Source: Kaistella polysaccharea
GTDB lineage: Bacteria; Bacteroidota; Bacteroidia; Flavobacteriales; Weeksellaceae
Length of the DNA stretch: 64,000 bases
NCBI RefSeq assembly: GCF_020410745.1
Contig: NZ_CP084528.1
Span: 2,170,001-2,234,000, forward strand
Direction: 5' to 3'
Both the position numbers and the translations under genes were made by a program. Positions 38,002-47,524 of the stretch are shown here, one piece after another. The stretch's first letter is position 1. The number at the start of each line of letters is the position of its first letter. Under the pieces are notes generated by a model. The model searched no databases. It was not told the DNA's origin and was given only the letters and a program-made list of their open reading frames with translations.

Positions 38002-39840
38002 ATGACTAAAGATACAATTGCGAAAACTGATTTATCAAATATTGCCATAATCGGCAGCGGGCCGACTGCCCTTTTTTTACTCAAATATTTCTCAGAAAAT
38101 ATTGATGTTTTAAAATCTCAAATAAAATCAATAACCATTTTCGAAAAAGAAGAAATTTTTGGAATGGGAATGCCTTATCACCCTGTAACAACCGACATTT
38201 ATAATTTAGCTAATATTTCCTCTGAAGAAATCCCATTGCTTCAAGAATCATTTGGAGATTGGTTACGCAGGCAAGACGCAGAATTATTGAAAAAACTTAA
38301 TATTACCAATTTACCCATTGATGATTCTGAGGTCTACAGCCGGGTTTCGTTAGGCCATTATTTCGAAGAACAATTTAAGCTGATTATTAGATTTTTGGAA
38401 TCTGCTGGAATTGCGGTTATTCAAAAAGTGAATTGTGAAGTTTCTGATTTGTCAAAAGCTGAAGAAGAAGACCTAAACCTTAGCGATTGCAATGGTGAAA
38501 ATTATAGTTTTTCAACTGTAGTGATTGCAAACGGTCATGAATGGAAAGATGAAGACAAGCCTGAAGCCGGATATTACGCGTCTCCTTGGCCGATTCATAA
38601 ATTAATTCCGAGTAAAAAAGATGGTTATAATTTCCCAATAGGAACTTTGGGAGCGTCTTTAAGTGCATTTGATGTTGTAACTTCTTTATCGCACCGACAT
38701 GGGGAATTTAGGAGAATAAATAACAAATTAACCTTTAAGAAGCACGACGCAAATCCTGATTTCAAGATTGTTTTACATTCGGCCGAAGGCTGGTTGCCAC
38801 ATTTACAATATGAGCAGAAAGAACCTATCAGAGAAATATATCGGCATTTCAATCGAAAACAATTGTTGGAATTAATTGATGATGAAGGTTTTTTGCGGAT
38901 AGAAACTTATTTTGACCAGTTATGTAGACCGGCTTTAATTGAAGCTTTTCGTAAAGACCGATTAACGCATGTGGTAGATCAATTGAGTGAACCAAATTTC
39001 AGTTTTAAAGATTTGGTAACATTAATGGCGGAGAAGCATGAATATATTGATTCCTTTGAAGGGATGAAAAAGGAAATGATTACCGCAAGAAATTCGATTG
39101 AGCATAAAATTCCCATTTACTGGATGGAAACTTTAGATGATTTAATGTACAGTTTAAATTATCACGCAGAACTGTTGCCCGCGGAAGATCACTTATTTTT
39201 TCACACAGAAATTATGTCTTTTCTGATGAATGTAATTGCGGCGTTACCATTGCAGTCGGCAGAAATTCTTCTCGCATTATATGATGCTGACTGTATTGAA
39301 TTAAAATCGGGATTTGTTAACTTCCCCGAAGATGCCTTCAGTGGAAATTGCACCAAAATATCTCTTGACCCTCTAAACGGTAATTCGGAGGAAATTGAGT
39401 ATAAATTATTCGTAAACTGCGGTGGTGAGAAAAAAATGGAACTTCAGGATTATCCTTTTCAGTCTTTGGTGAAACAAGGTGTAGTACGTGCAGCGACGGC
39501 AAAGTGTGCGGATCCAGAAATGTGTTCTGAGAAGGCAAAAAATTCAGATAAAATTGAACTTGTACAAGTAGATTCAGATATGGAAATGAATTTATCAGGA
39601 ATTCAAATTGATTCCAGCTACCGAACCATCAATACGGGAAACACAACTAATAATTTTCTCTATGATATCAATTTTACGCATACCAATGGATTACGACCGT
39701 ATTCATATGGTCTTCAGGCGTGCAGTGCGACAAGTCTCATCTTAGTTGAATCGTGGCTCGCAGAAATTTTGGAAGATAAAAATGTGAGTGAAGAAATTGA
39801 AACCATCACAAAACTTTACAAAGATGTCGATGGATTGTAA
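38002..39840 (+). CDS. FAD/NAD(P)-binding protein (large, single Rossmann start)
   Basis: A 612-residue protein whose N-terminus has the dinucleotide-binding motif IIGSGPTALFLLKYF (residues 16-30) followed by a glutamate-containing strand (TIFEKEEIFGMGMPYHP). Midway there is VVIANGHEWKDED and GTLGASLSAFDVVTSL, a second nucleotide-binding region. The C-terminal domain includes NGLRPYSYGLQACSATSLILVE. This is the FAD-NAD(P)-binding class found in Bacteroidetes (NAD_binding_9 type), with unknown substrate. It is monocistronic and convergent with katE. Confidence 0.82.
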   Translation: MTKDTIAKTDLSNIAIIGSGPTALFLLKYFSENIDVLKSQIKSITIFEKEEIFGMGMPYHPVTTDIYNLANISSEEIPLLQESFGDWLRRQDAELLKKLNITNLPIDDSEVYSRVSLGHYFEEQFKLIIRFLESAGIAVIQKVNCEVSDLSKAEEEDLNLSDCNGENYSFSTVVIANGHEWKDEDKPEAGYYASPWPIHKLIPSKKDGYNFPIGTLGASLSAFDVVTSLSHRHGEFRRINNKLTFKKHDANPDFKIVLHSAEGWLPHLQYEQKEPIREIYRHFNRKQLLELIDDEGFLRIETYFDQLCRPALIEAFRKDRLTHVVDQLSEPNFSFKDLVTLMAEKHEYIDSFEGMKKEMITARNSIEHKIPIYWMETLDDLMYSLNYHAELLPAEDHLFFHTEIMSFLMNVIAALPLQSAEILLALYDADCIELKSGFVNFPEDAFSGNCTKISLDPLNGNSEEIEYKLFVNCGGEKKMELQDYPFQSLVKQGVVRAATAKCADPEMCSEKAKNSDKIELVQVDSDMEMNLSGIQIDSSYRTINTGNTTNNFLYDINFTHTNGLRPYSYGLQACSATSLILVESWLAEILEDKNVSEEIETITKLYKDVDGL

Positions 39841-39866
39841 AATCTTCTCGCTCTCTAGTTGAAATA

Positions 39867-39892
39867 AGAAGGCTCCATTTACGGAGCCTTCT
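39867..39892. terminator. Hairpin between convergent genes
   Basis: A perfect 10-bp stem (AGAAGGCTCC / GGAGCCTTCT) with a 6-base loop, between stops at 39840 (+) and 39906 (-). There is only a weak T-run on either side. Confidence 0.6.
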
Positions 39893-39905
39893 ATCGTTTA
39901 ATAAT

Positions 39906-42044
39906 TTATGCCGGAACAACTGGATTTACCTCGCGGTCCCAGAATCGGTGTTTTTCGATATCTTTTACAAAATCGTCTAATTTTCCTTTTGTTGAAACAC
40001 CATTTGCAGGCAGTTTAATTTCAGGAATGGCTTTTTTCAGAAAATCTTTGGCATCTTTATCTCCACCAATTGGTTTACAATGTTTGAAGGCTTCTGCCAC
40101 GAAATGCAGTGCATCGGGATTTGAAGAAAGTGTTTTAATTCCGTCTCCACCGGCAACATAAACCGCATCAAAAACCACAGAAGCTGCAGTAAGTAAACTT
40201 TCATCAATGGGATATTGATCTCCAGATTTCGTTGTGACAAATCCGTGTTTTGGCGCAATTACAGCAACCATTGCCCCCATATCGCACAATTTTTTTTTGA
40301 TTTCTGTGAAAGCTTCATCATTAACTCCATCTGCCATTAAAATCGCAACTTTTCTTGCTTTAATATCGGAAGGTAATTTATTCTCCATACTTAAAGACGG
40401 TGCGTTCTTAATTGGTAATTTATTTGTAAAGGAGTGATAATGTTCCAAATCACCGTCTGCTGGGATACTTCCTGTGATGGGTTGCGGTAACTTTTCTGGA
40501 ATTAATCCTAAATTATCTCCTACAATCTTCGCGAGATCTTTATCTATTTCTAAGAGCATATTAACCATTCGCTGGCGAATTGGAACAATTTTAACTTTAC
40601 CCAATTCAAAAGAAAATGCATTCTGAATGTGCCTTTTCTCATCGTTTGACATGCTTTTGTAAAATAATTCCGGCTGGCTGAAATGATCGAAAAAACTCTC
40701 GCTTCTCTGTCTTATTTTTTTAGCATCAATTCTTTCCTCAAATGAACTAAAACCACCTTCCGCAATTTTCGCCTGGAAAGGACAGCCACCACCCATTGAG
40801 TTTGGATTGTAAGCAACTCTTCCTGTATTGATCTGCATTCGATGCATGCCGTCCCGTTGATTATTGGTCACTTCGGGAATCGATTTATTAATTGGAATCT
40901 CATGGAAATTAGGTCCACCTAATCTTGAAATTTGCGTATCGGTGTACGAAAATAATCTGCCCTGCAGAAGTGGATCATTGGTAAAGTCAATACCAGGAAC
41001 CAAATGTCCTGGATGGAAAGCAACTTGTTCCGTTTCTGCAAAAAAATTGTCAGGATTTCTATTTAGAGTCATCTTTCCTATAATTTCAACAGGAACCATT
41101 TCTTCCGGTATTAATTTGGTTGGATCTAAAAGATCAAACGGATATTTATGTTCATCTTCTTGCGGTACGATCTGTACGCCAAGTTCCCATTCCGGATGAT
41201 GACCTTCATCGATCGCTTCCCATAAATCACGACGGTGAAAGTCGGTGTCTTTTCCCGCAATTCTTTGTGCTTCATCCCAAGCTAAACCTAAAACACCTTG
41301 TTTCGGTTTCCAGTGGAATTTTACAAAATGAGACTTTCCTTCTTCATTAATAAAGCGGAAAGTATGAATTCCGAAACCTTCCATCATCCGTAAACTGCGG
41401 GGAATCGCACGGTCACTCATAAGCCACATTACATTGTGCATTGCTTCTGGCATGAGCGAAATAAAATCCCAAAAAGTATCGTGTGCAGATGCAGCTTGAG
41501 GAATTTCATTGTGTGGTTCAGGTTTTACGGCATGAACAAGATCCGGAAATTTAGTCGCGTCCTGAATAAAAAAAACGGGCATATTATTTCCTACAAGATC
41601 ATAATTTCCTTCCTGAGTATAAAATTTAACGGCAAAACCGCGAACATCTCTGGGGACATCTGTCGATCCTCGAAAACCAGCGACGGTAGAAAATCGCACA
41701 AAAACCGGAGTTTTTATAGCGGTATTATTTAAAAACTTCGCTTTGGTATATTTCTCCATCGATTTATACAATTCGAAAACGCCGTGCGCACCCGAACCTC
41801 TAGCATGAACAATCCTTTCTGGAATTCTTTCATGATCGAAATGGGTAATTTTTTCCCGGAGTATAAAATCCTCCAGAAGTGTTGCGCCTCTTTCACCAGC
41901 TTTTAAGGAGTTTTGGTCGTCATTTATTTTTAAGCCCTGATCCGTTGTTAAAAATTCGCCTTGATTATCTGTGGTGAATTTCCCTAATTGCTCTTGTTTT
42001 GGATTTGCACCGTTTTCAAACGGTTCACTTTCATTTATTTTCAT
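39906..42044 (-). CDS. katE: Large-subunit catalase, HPII type, with DJ-1/PfpI C-terminal domain
   Basis: A 712-residue clade II catalase. The catalytic His80 is in RIVHARGSGAHG; the second active-site residue is in VGNNMPVFF (Asn153/154); the heme-tyrosine region is VAYNPNSM. Residues about 575-700 are a type 1 glutamine-amidotransferase/DJ-1-like domain (RKVAILMADGVNDEAF, VYVAGGDGI), present in large catalases but catalytically inactive as far as known. It breaks down hydrogen peroxide in the cytoplasm. It lies 31 bases downstream of a DUF892 gene on the same strand. Confidence 0.96.
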   Translation of the reverse strand: MKINESEPFENGANPKQEQLGKFTTDNQGEFLTTDQGLKINDDQNSLKAGERGATLLEDFILREKITHFDHERIPERIVHARGSGAHGVFELYKSMEKYTKAKFLNNTAIKTPVFVRFSTVAGFRGSTDVPRDVRGFAVKFYTQEGNYDLVGNNMPVFFIQDATKFPDLVHAVKPEPHNEIPQAASAHDTFWDFISLMPEAMHNVMWLMSDRAIPRSLRMMEGFGIHTFRFINEEGKSHFVKFHWKPKQGVLGLAWDEAQRIAGKDTDFHRRDLWEAIDEGHHPEWELGVQIVPQEDEHKYPFDLLDPTKLIPEEMVPVEIIGKMTLNRNPDNFFAETEQVAFHPGHLVPGIDFTNDPLLQGRLFSYTDTQISRLGGPNFHEIPINKSIPEVTNNQRDGMHRMQINTGRVAYNPNSMGGGCPFQAKIAEGGFSSFEERIDAKKIRQRSESFFDHFSQPELFYKSMSNDEKRHIQNAFSFELGKVKIVPIRQRMVNMLLEIDKDLAKIVGDNLGLIPEKLPQPITGSIPADGDLEHYHSFTNKLPIKNAPSLSMENKLPSDIKARKVAILMADGVNDEAFTEIKKKLCDMGAMVAVIAPKHGFVTTKSGDQYPIDESLLTAASVVFDAVYVAGGDGIKTLSSNPDALHFVAEAFKHCKPIGGDKDAKDFLKKAIPEIKLPANGVSTKGKLDDFVKDIEKHRFWDREVNPVVPA

Positions 42045-42075
42045 AATCTGTTTTTAGTGTGGTCTTTTAAAATTA

Positions 42076-42645
42076 TTAAACAGCATTTAAATCTTTTGAA
42101 CGCAACCTACCGTCAACTGCCTGAGAGTTTAGGTTGGTATCGGCAATGTAACTCAGTAAAGTATCGGATTTTTTTTCTTCTCCCAAAGTCCGTAATAGTA
42201 AATCCAACGCAGTTCTTTCGTTGAGCGTTTTTGCAAATGCAGCCAATGTTCCATAGGTGGCGATTTCATAATGTTCAACTTTTTGAGCGCTTGCAATTAT
42301 TCCGGCATCCCGAACTGGACCTTCCTGGGTTTCTTCTATAATGCCTTCTCCTTCTTTTATAATTCCATCCATGGCCATACATTTTTTGCCTTCAGCTTTT
42401 TCGCCAATCGATTCAAATACCTGTTCCAATCTTTTAACGTGTTCTTTAGTTTGGGCTAAATGATCCTTAATCGCAGTCTTTAATTTTTGATCAGTAGAGT
42501 GATCGAACATTTTCGGTAATGTTTGTACCAGTGCATTTTCTGCCCAGTAAATGTCTTTCAAACCATCGACAAAAAAATCCCGTAGTGAAGTTGCGATGTC
42601 TTTTTTCTCGCCTTTTTTGGGCGATTGTGCTTTTTTAGTTTCCAT
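42076..42645 (-). CDS. Ferritin-like DUF892 protein (YciF family), upstream of katE
   Basis: A 189-residue paralogue of the gene at 3832-4344. Signatures: RDFFVDGLKDIYWAENALVQTLPKM, KDHLAQTKEHVKRLEQVFESIG, CMAMDGIIKEGEG, IASAQKVEHYEIATYGTLAAFA. It has an extra basic N-terminus (KKAQSPKKGEKKD). The short gap to katE and the common strand suggest a stress operon. As with the other copy, ferroxidase-like or protective activity is assumed from structure, not shown. Confidence 0.88.
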   Translation of the reverse strand: METKKAQSPKKGEKKDIATSLRDFFVDGLKDIYWAENALVQTLPKMFDHSTDQKLKTAIKDHLAQTKEHVKRLEQVFESIGEKAEGKKCMAMDGIIKEGEGIIEETQEGPVRDAGIIASAQKVEHYEIATYGTLAAFAKTLNERTALDLLLRTLGEEKKSDTLLSYIADTNLNSQAVDGRLRSKDLNAV

Positions 42646-42995
42646 CTTTTAATGTTTTTTAATTAATGTTAAGGTACTCTTTCCTCAAGAGGATTGTAAA
42701 GTTCGCAATAATAATTTAAAAGAAGACACTTATCATCGCTTAATGCAGCTTTATATTGTTAAATATTCGTTAAAATTTTATGGAAATTAAACTGTATAAA
42801 AGATATTGAAGAAATTCAGACATTTTGGCGATTTCTGCTTAGTTCGTATAAAATCAACTTTTAAAAATCGCGCTTTTTTCCAAGAAAATATTAAATTAAT
42901 TTTAATTTAATAGGTCAATTTATCAGCATTAAAAATTATTCCCATTGATTAATAGATAGTTATAAACTTAAATAACAATATTATACTACTTTGTA

Positions 42996-43027
42996 TTGCA
43001 TAATACTAAAATATTTATATATCTTTG
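42996..43027 (+). promoter_or_regulatory. Promoter of the outer-membrane receptor gene
   Basis: TTG at 42996-42998 and TATCTTTG at 43020-43027. It leaves a leader of about 110 bases before the gene at 43147. The other bases of the 42646-43146 gap are AT-rich with no feature I can name. Confidence 0.55.
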
Positions 43028-43052
43028 TAATGTAAGATTCATAAAAAAACCA

Positions 43053-43131
43053 ATGACCCAAGAAAGAAGGAAGTAAACTATTCACCAAATCATTAGAAAA
43101 ACTAAAACCAAAGCTTCCTTCTTTTCTTTTT
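43053..43131 (+). promoter_or_regulatory. Candidate leader peptide and attenuator-like stem
   Basis: A seven-codon ORF (MTQERRK, ATG 43053, stop 43074-43076) overlaps the 5' half of a stem (GAAAGAAGGAAG, 43062-43073). The 3' half (CTTCCTTCTTTTC, 43114-43126) pairs with one bulged T and is followed by a T-run, so it looks like a terminator that ends 16 bases before the gene at 43147. The loop is about 40 bases. Confidence 0.45.
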
Positions 43132-43146
43132 AAAAAAAACTAAGCC

Positions 43147-45363
43147 ATGAAAAAACTAATTATTACGCTTTCGGTACTTACAGGTTTTGTTGCTTTTGCG
43201 CAAAATCAATCGGATTCAGAATCTCTAAAAACGGAAAACATCAAGGAAGTGAAGATGACAAAAAAAGTCTTCAGAAAAGAAAGCGACCGTTTCGTTTATG
43301 ATGTTGCAGCTTCTCCGGTTGCGAAGGGAAATACAGCTTTCGAACTTTTGAAAGAGACTCCACTTGTTTCTTCCACAGATGATAAAACGCTGAAAATAGC
43401 AGGAAAGTCAAACGCTGTAATTTATATTAATGGCAGAGTTACCCAAATGGATGCAGAAGGAGTGGAACAATTTCTAAAAAATATGCCTGCAGAAAATATT
43501 CAGAAAATTGAGGTAATAACTTTGCCGGGAAGTGAATTCAAAGTAGAATCTACAGACGGAATTATCAATATCGTTCTGAAAAAGAAAACAACCGACGGTT
43601 TAAACGGAAATGCAAGATTTTATAATGAGCAAAAATATTTTAATGGAACAGGCGCCGGCGTAAGTTTAAACTATCGAAAAGATAAACTCGGAATTAGCGG
43701 GAATGTAAACACGAGCGAAAACATTGAGCATAAATATTATATTTTAAATAGTGGCAACAAAAACGCATCTACAAGATCAGTGGGTCCAATGTCTGATCCA
43801 AATAAAAATTTGGGTGGTTATGTAAATATTGATTATCAGTTAAACGATAAAAGTAGTTTGGCGTTAACCTACAATTCCCGGCTGAACAGAAGTTTTAATT
43901 CTACCATTGAATTGTATAATATCTCAACGGATAATCTTACAAATATTTCCAAATATTCTGTGACAAATAGTAAAGAAGATGCGCACTCGGCTAATAATTC
44001 ACTCAATATAAATTACGAATTGAAAACAGATTCGCTTGGAAGTAAACTGAATGTAAATGTAGCCGGATTGCTTTACAGAAGATATCAAACCTCCACGAAT
44101 TTCACGTACGATTCGGATATTAATCAAAACAAAAATTCTCCGCTTTTAAGAATTGATCAGGATCAACCGCAAATCATTAATAATTTTTCTGCGACCGCAG
44201 ATTACATTAGAAAATTTGAGAAAGACCTTACGATTGCAGTCGGCGGAAATTATAATAAAACAAGTACTGATAATGACACCAAGTACAGCGCTTACGATTA
44301 CCGCACGAAAATTACAGACCCGCAAGCCAATCATTTTATTTATGATGAAAATATTTTGGGTGCCTATTTAACGCTAGAAAAATCATTTTCTCCAAAATTT
44401 TCTGGTAAAGTTGGTGCCCGATATGAACTTACGCAAAGCGAAGGTAATTCCGATAATCCAACGGACGAAAGATTAAAAAGCATCAAAAGAAATTATAATC
44501 AAATTTTACCTTACCTGAGTTTGAATTATACTTTAAATGAAAAAAATAATATTTCATATGCGTTTTCCAGTCGTGTAAAAAGACCAAGTTTTTGGGAGCT
44601 TAATCCAACCAAGACTTTTTTGACCGAATTTAATTATACGCAGAATAATCCTTTTGTAAAATCATCTTCGGTATACAGTCAGGAGTTAACGTACATGTAC
44701 AAAAACTCTTATTTTCTAATCCTCAGTCATGCATTAGTAAAAGATAATATTACAGAAGTTCCTTTGCAAGGCGTGATTGATGGCGTTAATCAGGTAAGAT
44801 ATATTCGAACCAATTTTGGGACGAATCAGGAATTCGGCGCCATGCTTGGAATGCAGAAAAGTTTTTTCAAAGGTTATTTATCTACTAATTTTAATGTCGG
44901 ATTGCAACATAATATCAACAATGGGAGTCTAAGCGAAGATCCTATTTCCGGAGATATTTTCCCACTATACGAGAATAAAAAAAGCTCAACAAGCTTTACC
45001 ATTCAAACGAGCAATAACATTCAGTTGGATAAGAAAAAAACCTGGTTTCTGGGCGTAAATTATTTTTATGTTGACAAACAAATGATTGAATTAGGAGAGC
45101 TTGATCAATTGATGAGTTTAGATTTCACGGTGAAAAAAATATGGAACAACTGGACATTCTCGGTAGATTTAGACGATGTTTTAAATACACAGCTTATCTC
45201 TATTACTGATTATCAGGCTAATGGGAACTATAATAATATTTCGCAGGATCGCTATTCACGAGGTGTAAAATTTACCATGGTTTACAATTTCGGAAATCAA
45301 AAAGTGAAAAAAATACGAGATATTGACAGTGCCGATAAAGACATTAAAAGCAGAACAAGATAA
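43147..45363 (+). CDS. Outer membrane beta-barrel protein, TonB-dependent receptor-like
   Basis: A 738-residue protein with a Sec signal peptide (to about 18, VAFAQ). Residues about 40-145 resemble a plug domain (FELLKETPLV, KTLKIAGKSNAVIYINGRV, IQKIEVITLPGSEFKVESTDGIINIVLKKK); after that come many amphipathic beta-strands typical of the Bacteroidetes outer membrane beta-barrel family. The CarboxypepD-regulatory domain that often opens these proteins is missing. It probably imports an unknown ligand with TonB. A leader with a hairpin precedes it. Confidence 0.85.
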   Translation: MKKLIITLSVLTGFVAFAQNQSDSESLKTENIKEVKMTKKVFRKESDRFVYDVAASPVAKGNTAFELLKETPLVSSTDDKTLKIAGKSNAVIYINGRVTQMDAEGVEQFLKNMPAENIQKIEVITLPGSEFKVESTDGIINIVLKKKTTDGLNGNARFYNEQKYFNGTGAGVSLNYRKDKLGISGNVNTSENIEHKYYILNSGNKNASTRSVGPMSDPNKNLGGYVNIDYQLNDKSSLALTYNSRLNRSFNSTIELYNISTDNLTNISKYSVTNSKEDAHSANNSLNINYELKTDSLGSKLNVNVAGLLYRRYQTSTNFTYDSDINQNKNSPLLRIDQDQPQIINNFSATADYIRKFEKDLTIAVGGNYNKTSTDNDTKYSAYDYRTKITDPQANHFIYDENILGAYLTLEKSFSPKFSGKVGARYELTQSEGNSDNPTDERLKSIKRNYNQILPYLSLNYTLNEKNNISYAFSSRVKRPSFWELNPTKTFLTEFNYTQNNPFVKSSSVYSQELTYMYKNSYFLILSHALVKDNITEVPLQGVIDGVNQVRYIRTNFGTNQEFGAMLGMQKSFFKGYLSTNFNVGLQHNINNGSLSEDPISGDIFPLYENKKSSTSFTIQTSNNIQLDKKKTWFLGVNYFYVDKQMIELGELDQLMSLDFTVKKIWNNWTFSVDLDDVLNTQLISITDYQANGNYNNISQDRYSRGVKFTMVYNFGNQKVKKIRDIDSADKDIKSRTR

Positions 45364-45396
45364 CATTCAACCATCTCATTATATTTTCTCAAAAAA

Positions 45397-45423
45397 AACC
45401 TTTAGAACTTCTAAAGGTTTTTT
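45397..45423. terminator. Bidirectional terminator
   Basis: A perfect 10-bp stem (AACCTTTAGA / TCTAAAGGTT) with a 3-base loop, A-run before and T-run after, serving the convergent receptor and ctlX genes. Confidence 0.85.
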
Positions 45424-45468
45424 GTTTTGTCAGTTTTTTCAGAATATAACTGAAACTTATAATTTGAT

Positions 45469-46392
45469 TTAATTCTTCGGTAAAAAAACTTCCGCCAACA
45501 TGCAACGGGCACTTCCGCCACCATTAGTTTCAATGGTATTTAAATCAGAATAAATAATTTCGCAGTAGGATTCTATCTTTTCTATTTGTTCGGGTTCTAA
45601 TGATTTATAGGCCGTTTCACTCATCACCAAAAATTGCGTTCCTTCTGTATTTTGAACTTGAAGCATATTTCCTGCAAACTGCTGCATTTGATCTTCAGAA
45701 ATTTCGATAACCTCTTTATTGGTTGTTTTAATGACTTCCTGTACTTTTTCTCTTTCCATTTCATCATCAATACAATCCAGGCAGATCACCACGAATTGCT
45801 CCGCAACACACATCATGACGTTGGTATGATAAATAGGAAATCTTTCGTTTCCTACATTTTGAAATGAATGAAAAACAACTGGCGTATAATCATATTTTGC
45901 GCAGAAATCCCGGAAAAGTTCTTCGTCTAACCGCAATGAGACAGAACCGTAGGCAATTTTGTAATCATGATCGAAAATCATGCTTCCTGTTCCTTCCAAA
46001 AATTTATTTTCGTTTTCAGAACCCGATCGGTCATCGATTTCAGAAATGCTAAATCCCTCGTTTTTAACTGCGTCTAAAATATCAGAACGTCTTTCTACGC
46101 GGCGATTCGGTGCAAACATTGGGTAAAGTGCAACGCTGCCGTCTTCGTGAAAACTTACCCAGTTGTTGGGGAAAATCGAATCCGGAGAATGGGGTTCTAA
46201 AGTATCTTTAATGGTAATCACGTTGATGCCTTTAGCGCGTAATTTGTCAGCAAAATTATTAAATTCTTCAAGTGCTTTTTCCTGAGTAGACGAATTTTCA
46301 GAATTCACCTGGAAATAATTGTTTTCGGCAGTTTCAGAATTAAAGCCGAAAGCAACAGGCTCAATCATCAAAACGGTGTCAGTTGTCTGCAT
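45469..46392 (-). CDS. ctlX: Citrulline-utilization hydrolase CtlX-like (amidinotransferase fold)
   Basis: Starting at the ATG 46392 the protein has 307 residues. It has the guanidine-modifying fold: EPVAFGFNSETAENNYFQ (CtlX-like start), DSIFPNNWVSFHEDGSVALYPM, LEGTGSMIFD, PIYHTNVMMCVAEQFVVIC, and near the C-terminus NGGGSARCMLAE with the likely catalytic Cys. CtlX is known in Francisella and flavobacteria as a citrulline hydrolase. An upstream in-frame ATG at 46422 lies beyond the predicted -7 box (46418 to 46411 on the minus strand), so 46392 is the start. Confidence 0.8.
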   Translation of the reverse strand: MQTTDTVLMIEPVAFGFNSETAENNYFQVNSENSSTQEKALEEFNNFADKLRAKGINVITIKDTLEPHSPDSIFPNNWVSFHEDGSVALYPMFAPNRRVERRSDILDAVKNEGFSISEIDDRSGSENENKFLEGTGSMIFDHDYKIAYGSVSLRLDEELFRDFCAKYDYTPVVFHSFQNVGNERFPIYHTNVMMCVAEQFVVICLDCIDDEMEREKVQEVIKTTNKEVIEISEDQMQQFAGNMLQVQNTEGTQFLVMSETAYKSLEPEQIEKIESYCEIIYSDLNTIETNGGGSARCMLAEVFLPKN

Positions 46393-46410
46393 ATGATATT
46401 TTATTTTAGG

Positions 46411-46418
46411 CAAATTTA
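46411..46418 (-). promoter_or_regulatory. -7 element for ctlX
   Basis: Minus-strand TAAATTTG, 19 bases before the start codon at 46392. Confidence 0.5.
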
Positions 46419-46537
46419 ACACTTCATAATGACAGAAGTAAATCCTGTGTGCATTATTTTACCTAAATTAGATAAATTCAATTTTTCTGAAAAAGAAAAC
46501 CCCTGGATTTTTAAGTCAAAAGATAATAATCATAAAA

Positions 46538-47524
46538 ATGTCAACAAGAAGAAAATTTTTACAGCTTTCTGCACTGGCTTCGGCGGGAACTTTGCTTGCC
46601 TCTTGCCTCCCGCAAAAATCTGGTTTTCAAATTTCTAAAAATCCGCGCAAACCTGTTGTACTTTCTACATGGCGATTTGGCCTTGAAGCAAACGCTGAAG
46701 CCTGGAAGATTTTAGGAAATAACGGTAAAGCTTTGGATGCTGTAGAACAGGGAGTGCGAATTGTTGAAGATAATCCGGAAGAAAGAAGTGTAGGTTATGG
46801 CGGACGACCAGATCGAGATGGGAAAGTAACGTTGGACGCCTGTATTATGGATGAAAATGCAAATATAGGAGCAGTAGCTTCCCTTGAAAATATAAAAAAC
46901 CCCATTTCTGTTGCACGAGCGGTAATGGAGAAAACACCTCACGTAATGCTCGTAGGCGATGGCGCTTTGCAATTTGCTTTGGAGCAAGGATTTCAATCCA
47001 TGAATCTGCTCACGCCAGAAAGTGAGAAAGAATGGCGAGAATGGTTGAAAACTTCCACTTATTCTCCGGTAGCAAATATTGAAAATCACGATACGATTGG
47101 TATGATCGCACTCGATGTACACGGCAATTTATCTGGTGCATGCACCACTTCCGGCATGGCTTTTAAAATGCATGGAAGAGTAGGAGATTCACCGATTATC
47201 GGTGCCGGGCTTTTTGTAGATAATGAAATCGGAGCTGCAACAGCAACAGGACACGGCGAAGAAGTCATCCGAACTTGTGGATCCTATTTGGTTGTGGAAA
47301 TGATGCGCCAGGGAAGATCGCCACAGGAAGCTTGTGAGGAAGCGGTGAAAAGAATTCATCACTTTATTAGAAAAGGTGGACGAAATGAAAAAGAAATCCA
47401 AATTGGATTTATTGCGCTCAACAAAAATGGCGAAACCGGCGCTTTTTGTCTGCAGAAAGGATTTAATTACGCAGTTCACGATGATAAAAATAATGTTTTA
47501 ATAGACGCTAAAAGCTTACTATAA
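46538..47524 (+). CDS. N4-glycosylasparaginase / isoaspartyl peptidase family, Tat-type lipoprotein
   Basis: A 328-residue Ntn-hydrolase precursor. The start MSTRRKFLQLSALASAGTLLASC has the twin-arginine pattern and a lipobox-like ASC (Cys23), so it is probably exported. The conserved HDTIGMI segment carries the nucleophile Thr186, made free by autocleavage; DGALQFALEQG and HGRVGDSPIIGAGLFVDNEIGAATATGHGE, with the DxxxGA-type binding loop, are further family signatures. It removes GlcNAc-Asn or beta-aspartyl residues. It overlaps cutC by one base and is likely in the same transcript. Confidence 0.9.
   Translation: MSTRRKFLQLSALASAGTLLASCLPQKSGFQISKNPRKPVVLSTWRFGLEANAEAWKILGNNGKALDAVEQGVRIVEDNPEERSVGYGGRPDRDGKVTLDACIMDENANIGAVASLENIKNPISVARAVMEKTPHVMLVGDGALQFALEQGFQSMNLLTPESEKEWREWLKTSTYSPVANIENHDTIGMIALDVHGNLSGACTTSGMAFKMHGRVGDSPIIGAGLFVDNEIGAATATGHGEEVIRTCGSYLVVEMMRQGRSPQEACEEAVKRIHHFIRKGGRNEKEIQIGFIALNKNGETGAFCLQKGFNYAVHDDKNNVLIDAKSLL

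Noticed and set aside
46393-46422. Longer start for CtlX
   Set aside because: It lies upstream of the -7 box on the minus strand; the family start is the MQTTDT methionine.
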